Source of the DNA: Streptomyces sp. NBC_01275
GTDB taxonomy: Bacteria; Actinomycetota; Actinomycetes; Streptomycetales; Streptomycetaceae
Direction: 5' to 3'
Length of the DNA: 64,000 nt
Assembly: GCF_026340655.1 (NCBI RefSeq)
Contig: NZ_JAPEOZ010000001.1
Span: 7,812,001 to 7,876,000 of the forward strand
Below are positions 59,177-64,000 of the stretch, piece by piece. The translations under genes were made by a program, and so were the position numbers. The notes beneath the pieces are model-generated. The model did no database searches, was not told the origin of the DNA, and saw only the letters and a list, made by a program, of their open reading frames with translations. How positions within the stretch are numbered: the first letter of the stretch is position 1; each line of letters opens with the position of its first letter.

Positions 59177-59211
59177 CACCCGGCCTCACCGGCGCGCGGT
59201 GAGGCCGGGTG
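59177..59211 (-). terminator. Terminator downstream of the DISARM genes
   Basis: Perfect 14-bp arms (59177-59190, 59198-59211) with a 7-nt loop lie 290 nt beyond the drmC stop. This marks the boundary between the DISARM operon and the island. Confidence 0.7.
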
Positions 59212-59501
59212 CCGGCCCGACGGCAGGACGGCGCGATGGCGGAGCTGGCCGAGGTGGCCGGCGAGGCGCTGCTCGGCCTCGGGAACTGCATTACTCGGGT
59301 CCAGCCTGAGAGGGACCGGGTGGATCCGTAGCAGGGCATGCCGTCGTGGCGCATGGTGCGCCAGGAGTAGTCGGGGTACCAGACATCGTCTGTGTGGTTA
59401 GCCTGTTCTGATGGGCCAGCAGCTTGTTGGCGATGCAGATCGGGCGGATTGGCGACGCCTGGTTCTCACAGAGAGGCTCCGGAAGGCTGCTCTGCGAGAC
59501 G
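59212..59501. other. Stretch between terminator and drmC
   Basis: No gene or known element was recognised in these 290 bp. Confidence 0.35.
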
Positions 59502-60236
59502 TCAGGAAATCCGTTCGTACAGGGCGCCCTCCGCCTCGCGCAGCTCGCGCTCGACGGCTTCGGCGAGGTTCGGGTTGTCGATGAGGACGCCGAACTCGAC
59601 GTTGTTGTTCTCCGCGCTCCAGGAGAAGTTCGCGCTGGTCACCAGGAGAAGATGGTGATCGATGGCGAGGAACTTGGCGTGGTTGCGGACGTATGTGCCG
59701 TCGAACTGCTTGGTTCGCCAGACCTCGGCCGGCGCTAGGTGCGCAGCGACTTCTGCAGTCGTCGGGGACCGTCGCTGTCCGACGCCGTCCGCGGCCCGGG
59801 CGTCCATATAGACGCGGACGGCGATGTCGTCGTGCTGTGCGGCTTCTCGTAACGACTTCCAAAGCGCTGAACTCCGTTGGAAGTTGAAGGTCGAGCACGT
59901 GATTGCGTGGCGTGCGCTGTCCACGAGGCGGGTCACCGAGGTGGTGAGCGGCCCGCTCTGGACGAGGTGTCCGGGCATGGTCCAGAGCGGTGACAAAGTA
60001 GTCGGCAGAGCCCGTGCCCCCTCGATTGCGCGCAGGGCCAGGACCTGTTGGCGCCTTGGCCCGGTGCCGCTGGCAACCGCCTCCAGAAGGCGTCGGACCT
60101 CTGCCCGCTGGCCGACCGCGACGACCTTGAGCGCCGCGGTGAGGGTGTCACCGTCGGCGAGCCGGTCCGCTATGCCTTTGGCCTCGGTCCCGGTGAGGAG
60201 TTGGCCAAGGCGTCGTGGCGCCTCCGCCTCACTCAT
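59502..60236 (-). CDS. drmC: Phospholipase D-like protein DrmC of DISARM
   Basis: The product has 244 aa from ATG 60236, overlapping the drmB stop by 8 nt. The C-terminal half carries one HKD motif: NHAKFLAIDHHLLLVTSANF followed by SWSAENNNVEFGVLID. The N-terminal half is helical. A single HKD implies that a dimer forms the active site, as in Nuc-like PLD nucleases. It is the third core DISARM gene after drmA and drmB. In studied systems DrmC is often dispensable for protection. Confidence 0.85.
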   Translation of the reverse strand: MSEAEAPRRLGQLLTGTEAKGIADRLADGDTLTAALKVVAVGQRAEVRRLLEAVASGTGPRRQQVLALRAIEGARALPTTLSPLWTMPGHLVQSGPLTTSVTRLVDSARHAITCSTFNFQRSSALWKSLREAAQHDDIAVRVYMDARAADGVGQRRSPTTAEVAAHLAPAEVWRTKQFDGTYVRNHAKFLAIDHHLLLVTSANFSWSAENNNVEFGVLIDNPNLAEAVERELREAEGALYERIS

Positions 60237-62262
60237 GGACCTGGAAGAACCCGAGGTTGCTGCCGGGCAGGTCGAGGAGGAAGCGGCGGTCGAGGAAACG
60301 GTTGGCGCGTTCGCAGGAGGTCTCCGAGGCCATGACACAGCAATGGCAGGCGGCACCGTGGAGGAAGTCCTCAGGGTCCTGCGGGGTGCGCTTCGAGCAG
60401 ATGGGGTCGGAGGAGCAGCGGGCGGCCTTGCGTAGCGCGCTGTCGACGACCCTTTGGAGGCGGGAAGGCTCGCTGAGCTGGACGAGGCCGCCGAGGGTGC
60501 CGTCGCTGTCGGACGCCGTTGTGCAGATCAGAAGGCCGGCCGACGGGTCTCGGCCCTCCGCGGCGGGCCAGGCGTAGAGGCGTTCGCTGAGACTCGCCGC
60601 CGAGTAGCCGCAGGTGAGGGCAAGTTCGCGGATCAAGATGTGGGCGAATGTGTGGACGAGCCAGTAGCGCGGGGGCTTCAGGCGGGTGTCGGGGTCGACC
60701 TGGTCGGCGGTGTCGGAGAAGCGGCGTCGGAAGTTTCTGACGTGTGCCTCGCGGTGGAACTTCCACATGTCGGTGTCGAGGACGCGTTTTTCCCATGCGG
60801 CGACTGCGTTCTCGTCGAGCTGGAGGAAGATGCCTTCGCCCCGGTCCTCGGTTGCTACGGTCCAGGCCGGTCGTGGTGTACGGGTCAGTGGGGCCAGGCG
60901 GCGCGGGAGATCGCCGACGCGGTCCATGTCATCAATACGGGTGAAGCCGACCAAGGCATTCACCTTGCGGAGACGTTCGACCGCGAGGACGCGGGTGATC
61001 TCCGGCTGCAGGGTCTCGCCTCGCTCGCGGGTGGCGAGGGTGAGGCCGCTCTTGGGGTCCTCGACGCGGGTGCCGACGATGTCGCGCAGCAAGTAACGCC
61101 ATTCAGGTACGAGAAGGTCGACCGGATCCCAGTCGCGGAGCTTCTCTTCCTGCTCCTCCGGAGTGTCGGTGGGTGCGGAGGCGGCCTGAAGGACTTGTTC
61201 CAGGTCGTGGTCAGACAGGCCGGTTACGTCTACGCCGCCGTCCATCCCCAGCAGGTCCCTGATCAGGTCGAGGCTGGCGCGGTACTTGGCGAGCTTGTCG
61301 CCGAGCGCGGTGCGGACCCGGTCGGCCAGGTCACTGGCTTTTTCTTCCTGGGACTCCGGCATGACGATGATCGACTGGGTGGCCGGGAACCACAGGTTGG
61401 AGGCCCCGACGAGCATCAGCCGGGTGTCGTTGCCGCACCCCCTGGGCTCGAAGGCGTCCAGGTGCGGGTGACGTCCGCGACACTTCGGCAGTTTCGCCTT
61501 GCCGGCCTCGCCCTGTGCCTCGTTCATCGGGCGCCGCAAGTCGCAGGATGCGCACTGGATGACGGCCGAGGCACCCTTCCCGGCCGTCCGGTCGACCATC
61601 TTCAGGGCGGGCAGTTCTGCCTTGCTGCATGGCTGCCCGCGATGCACCCACAGGTCGTACGGGAACTCGTCCAGGTGCCCGTCGACGCAGGCCAGCAGAT
61701 AACGGGCCGGGATGGCGGTGCGCCGCATCGGCTTGCGGGTGCGGCCACCCGCGCGCCCCGTGCACTTGGCATGCTCGAAGACAGCCAGGTCGGTGCGGAA
61801 GGGATGCGTATTGCGGTAGTCGAACTGGGCGAGCAACCCGAGCATGTCGCAGCCAGTGCACCGTAGCCACTGCGGGAAGACCCGGGACGGGACGCCGAGG
61901 TCGTTGCCCTCGGCGGACCGGCTGTGCTTCTTCGGCTGCCAGGGATACGGCCGCAGCTGCACGTCGGGGGAGCGCAGCATCATCCGGACCACGTCACGCA
62001 GCCGTGGAGCGTGGATCTGAGGAGGCGCGGAGTCACGCCGCTGCCAGATGCGGTCCCACTCGTCCAAGCCAGTGGGCATGATCGTGAACTGTGGCAGGTC
62101 CATGATCGCGCCGGGACCGTAGGTGTAAAGCAGGGAGGAGGGACGGGCTGAGCCGACCTTGGCGCGGTTGTGCTTGGTGGCCTTCTCCGCCTCCTGCTCC
62201 AGATCGCCCAGTGGGTCGACGGCGTGAGTGACGTCGTAGACGAACCGCGTCTCGTCACTCAT
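60229..62262 (-). CDS. drmB: DUF1998 protein DrmB of DISARM
   Basis: The product has 677 aa from ATG 62262, with GGAGGACAA upstream and an ATGA overlap with drmA. The N-terminus reads VGSARPSSLLYTYGPGAIMD LPQFTIMPTGLDEWDR, as in DrmB proteins. Zinc-type Cys pairs occur in LRCTGCDMLGLL, IQCASCDLRRP and DPICSKRTP/AACHCCVMASETSC, the last being the DUF1998 end. HTFAHILIRELALTCGYSAA SLSERLY is the DUF1998 core. DrmB forms a complex with the DrmA helicase that loads on unmethylated or 5'-ended foreign DNA. Confidence 0.87.
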   Translation of the reverse strand: MSDETRFVYDVTHAVDPLGDLEQEAEKATKHNRAKVGSARPSSLLYTYGPGAIMDLPQFTIMPTGLDEWDRIWQRRDSAPPQIHAPRLRDVVRMMLRSPDVQLRPYPWQPKKHSRSAEGNDLGVPSRVFPQWLRCTGCDMLGLLAQFDYRNTHPFRTDLAVFEHAKCTGRAGGRTRKPMRRTAIPARYLLACVDGHLDEFPYDLWVHRGQPCSKAELPALKMVDRTAGKGASAVIQCASCDLRRPMNEAQGEAGKAKLPKCRGRHPHLDAFEPRGCGNDTRLMLVGASNLWFPATQSIIVMPESQEEKASDLADRVRTALGDKLAKYRASLDLIRDLLGMDGGVDVTGLSDHDLEQVLQAASAPTDTPEEQEEKLRDWDPVDLLVPEWRYLLRDIVGTRVEDPKSGLTLATRERGETLQPEITRVLAVERLRKVNALVGFTRIDDMDRVGDLPRRLAPLTRTPRPAWTVATEDRGEGIFLQLDENAVAAWEKRVLDTDMWKFHREAHVRNFRRRFSDTADQVDPDTRLKPPRYWLVHTFAHILIRELALTCGYSAASLSERLYAWPAAEGRDPSAGLLICTTASDSDGTLGGLVQLSEPSRLQRVVDSALRKAARCSSDPICSKRTPQDPEDFLHGAACHCCVMASETSCERANRFLDRRFLLDLPGSNLGFFQVHE

Positions 62263-64000
62263 GAATTGTCCTCCGGCATCTGCCACTTCGGGGCATAGTC
62301 AGGTGCTCGGTACACCAGTCGTTCCTTGATGGGGCTCACCAACAAGTTGATCTCCGGCTGAACCTCACGCATCGAGTTCGCCACGATGAACGGCGGCGCG
62401 TCCCGTGTGTCAAGGCCCGCCTTCGCGTTCTCCGCGCTCATCATCAGGGCATCGTGCCGGCTGTCGTCCAGAACCTTCTCGTACACCAGTGACTTACGCA
62501 GCTCTACGAGGTGTTTGCGCCGCTTGCCCCACTGGTCGAGCCGGTTCTCCAAGCGCAGGCGGGCGCGGTTGGCCGCGTCCTCGTCACCGGCCCGTGCAAT
62601 CCGGCGCACGAGGGCGTCGATGAGCTCACCGGCGAAGTGCTGCTCGGCCTCGATACGGGCCGCGCCGTCTTCCGGGGACAGCCCTTGGCCGGGGCCGGCC
62701 TTTGCGGCCTGCAAAACCCTGGCAGCGCTGACCAGCACACCGTCCAGGCCGCGTTCCAGTGAGGTCACCGAGAACGGGGTCACGGACAGTGCCTCGACCT
62801 GGGCATAGAACGTCTCGTGATAGTGGCGGAACTGCTCGAAGTGGGCGAGGTCCCTGGGCCGTGCCCAGTTTCCCAGCGCGAGGACCAGGCCCGGCCGATC
62901 TGCGGCCCGGCCGACGCGGGAGGACGCCTGGATGTACTCGGCGGTGTTTTTCGGCTGCCCGACTACGAGCATCAGACCAAGCCGGGTCACGTCGACGCCC
63001 ACCTGCAGCATGGACGTGGCCAGTACCACGTCGTACGGGTTCACCTCGCGCGTGGGCTCAGGCTTCTTTGCCTCCCGCAACGCGCGCCGGTTTCGCTTGC
63101 CCGCGGTGGAGTCGAAGCCTGGATCGAACGACACAGCCATCTGGTCGAGGGTCGCGGTGATGTCGGCGCTGGCCACACGTGACGTCAGCTCGGCGACGTG
63201 CAGCGACCCGTAGTTGGTGCCGGTGCGGCGGGGCAGTTTCGACCAAGGGCGGCCCTTGGCGAGCGCGGTCTGGATGTCGTCGCTCATATACCGTGCCATG
63301 CCCGCCAATTCACGGGTGGCACTGAAGTAGCCGACCAGGCTCATGTACGGATCGGCCACGCTGCCAGAGCGGTCAAGAAGCAGTTGCCCGCCGGCCATGA
63401 GGACCTCGGCAACCCGGATCTCCGCCGTGGTCAGGCGCACCCCGGTCGTACTGATCCCGAGGTACCGGCGACCCGGCTTGTCCTCGGAGACCGGGATCTC
63501 CTTGGAGAAGAAAGTGTTCCCGGCATCCAGGACTTGCGGCGGGAAGATAGTGACGTCCCGCCCGTACAGCGCACGTACCTGGTCGGCCGCGTTGCGTGCG
63601 GTGGCGGTGGAGGCGACAAGGAGTGGACGAACCGGGCGCCCGTCCTTCGTACGCCAGTCGGTCATCACGTCGATGGCCACCTCGAACAGGCCCACCGTGG
63701 TGCCAAGGGCTCCCGTGATCAGGTGGAGCTCGTCCTGGATGACCAGATCCGGGGGCCGCAGCCGGGTGGCCGGGTGCACGGGAGCGGCCGGGTGGCCGTC
63801 CTTCTTGGGGTGCTTGCTGCCGTCCTTGATGTCGCACTGCTGATAGTCAGGATGGACGAAACCGTGCCGCTCGCAACGTCGCGAGACATGCCCGAAGAGC
63901 GAGGCCGCCTCGCCCTCCCGCGCCAGGCGGGCGAACTTGTCCACGGTGGCGATGACGAACGCCGGCGCGAGCCGGTAGATCTCCTCGTCGACCGTGAGGA
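62259..64000 (-). CDS. drmA: Helicase DrmA of DISARM, 5' end outside window
   Basis: The frame is open to the right edge, so the N-terminus and Walker A are not visible. The part present, about 580 codons, shows IATVDKFARL, motif II DLVIQDELHLITG, motif III LLVASTATARNAADQ, motif V VVLATSMLQVGVDVTRLGLM LVVG and motif VI IQASSRVGRAADRPGL, all of superfamily 2. The spacing between DELH and STATA and the link to a DUF1998 gene by an ATGA overlap identify DrmA rather than a general helicase. It should be followed upstream (beyond 64000) by a methyltransferase gene and, in class 1 systems, drmD. Confidence 0.87.
   Translation of the reverse strand, partial: LTVDEEIYRLAPAFVIATVDKFARLAREGEAASLFGHVSRRCERHGFVHPDYQQCDIKDGSKHPKKDGHPAAPVHPATRLRPPDLVIQDELHLITGALGTTVGLFEVAIDVMTDWRTKDGRPVRPLLVASTATARNAADQVRALYGRDVTIFPPQVLDAGNTFFSKEIPVSEDKPGRRYLGISTTGVRLTTAEIRVAEVLMAGGQLLLDRSGSVADPYMSLVGYFSATRELAGMARYMSDDIQTALAKGRPWSKLPRRTGTNYGSLHVAELTSRVASADITATLDQMAVSFDPGFDSTAGKRNRRALREAKKPEPTREVNPYDVVLATSMLQVGVDVTRLGLMLVVGQPKNTAEYIQASSRVGRAADRPGLVLALGNWARPRDLAHFEQFRHYHETFYAQVEALSVTPFSVTSLERGLDGVLVSAARVLQAAKAGPGQGLSPEDGAARIEAEQHFAGELIDALVRRIARAGDEDAANRARLRLENRLDQWGKRRKHLVELRKSLVYEKVLDDSRHDALMMSAENAKAGLDTRDAPPFIVANSMREVQPEINLLVSPIKERLVYRAPDYAPKWQMPEDNS

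Noticed and set aside
59058..59330. Short plus-strand frames before the DISARM genes
   Set aside because: They span a strong hairpin and show no conserved sequence.
1..64000. CRISPR arrays, tRNA genes and riboswitches
   Set aside because: No regularly spaced repeats, cloverleaf or known riboswitch core was found by eye. A tRNAscan or Infernal run would be decisive.

Overview
The base composition (very high GC, with G or C at most third codon positions), GTG starts, leaderless promoters, ATGA/GTGA gene overlaps and gene content point to a Streptomyces or close relative. No rRNA, tRNA or CRISPR array was recognised.
Region 1 (1-10.9 kb) is a plant-polysaccharide locus: a GH43 arabinanase, a secreted sialidase-fold glycosidase with lectin domains, a LacI-family repressor, a CUT1 sugar ABC importer without its own ATPase, and a GH78 alpha-L-rhamnosidase. 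Three LacI-type palindromes upstream of the repressor, the glycosidase and the importer tie it into one regulon, probably for arabinan/rhamnogalacturonan side chains.
Region 2 (11-36.8 kb) is accessory metabolism: small oxidoreductases (SDR, MDR, cupin/CMD, DJ-1, F420-type nitroreductase, intradiol dioxygenase), each next to its own regulator (MmyB-like XRE, MerR, TetR, LysR). It is scarred by an intact IS5-family element with a -1 frameshift, a partial copy of that element, IS3 and Tn3-type remnants, and several broken genes. Operators for MerR and TetR regulators can be read directly and link regulators to targets.
Region 3 (37-59 kb) looks like an integrated element carrying a defence island. 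A tyrosine integrase lies at the left end and a small excisionase-like HTH protein at the right end. A related hairpin repeat, reading inward, lies outside each. Between them are a 1,815-aa GHKL ATPase/DUF3883 protein, a Gabija-like OLD ATPase-TOPRIM nuclease plus UvrD helicase, a lone PD-(D/E)XK-like protein, a secreted cyclophilin, a DUF4365-APAZ nuclease overlapping a short Argonaute (SPARDA type), IS630 and resolvase wreckage, and two unknown proteins.
Region 4 (59.5-64 kb) is the core of a DISARM system, drmA (cut by the window edge)-drmB-drmC, on the minus strand with overlapping genes; its methyltransferase would be expected beyond 64 kb. Up to four unrelated anti-phage or anti-plasmid systems therefore lie within about 25 kb.
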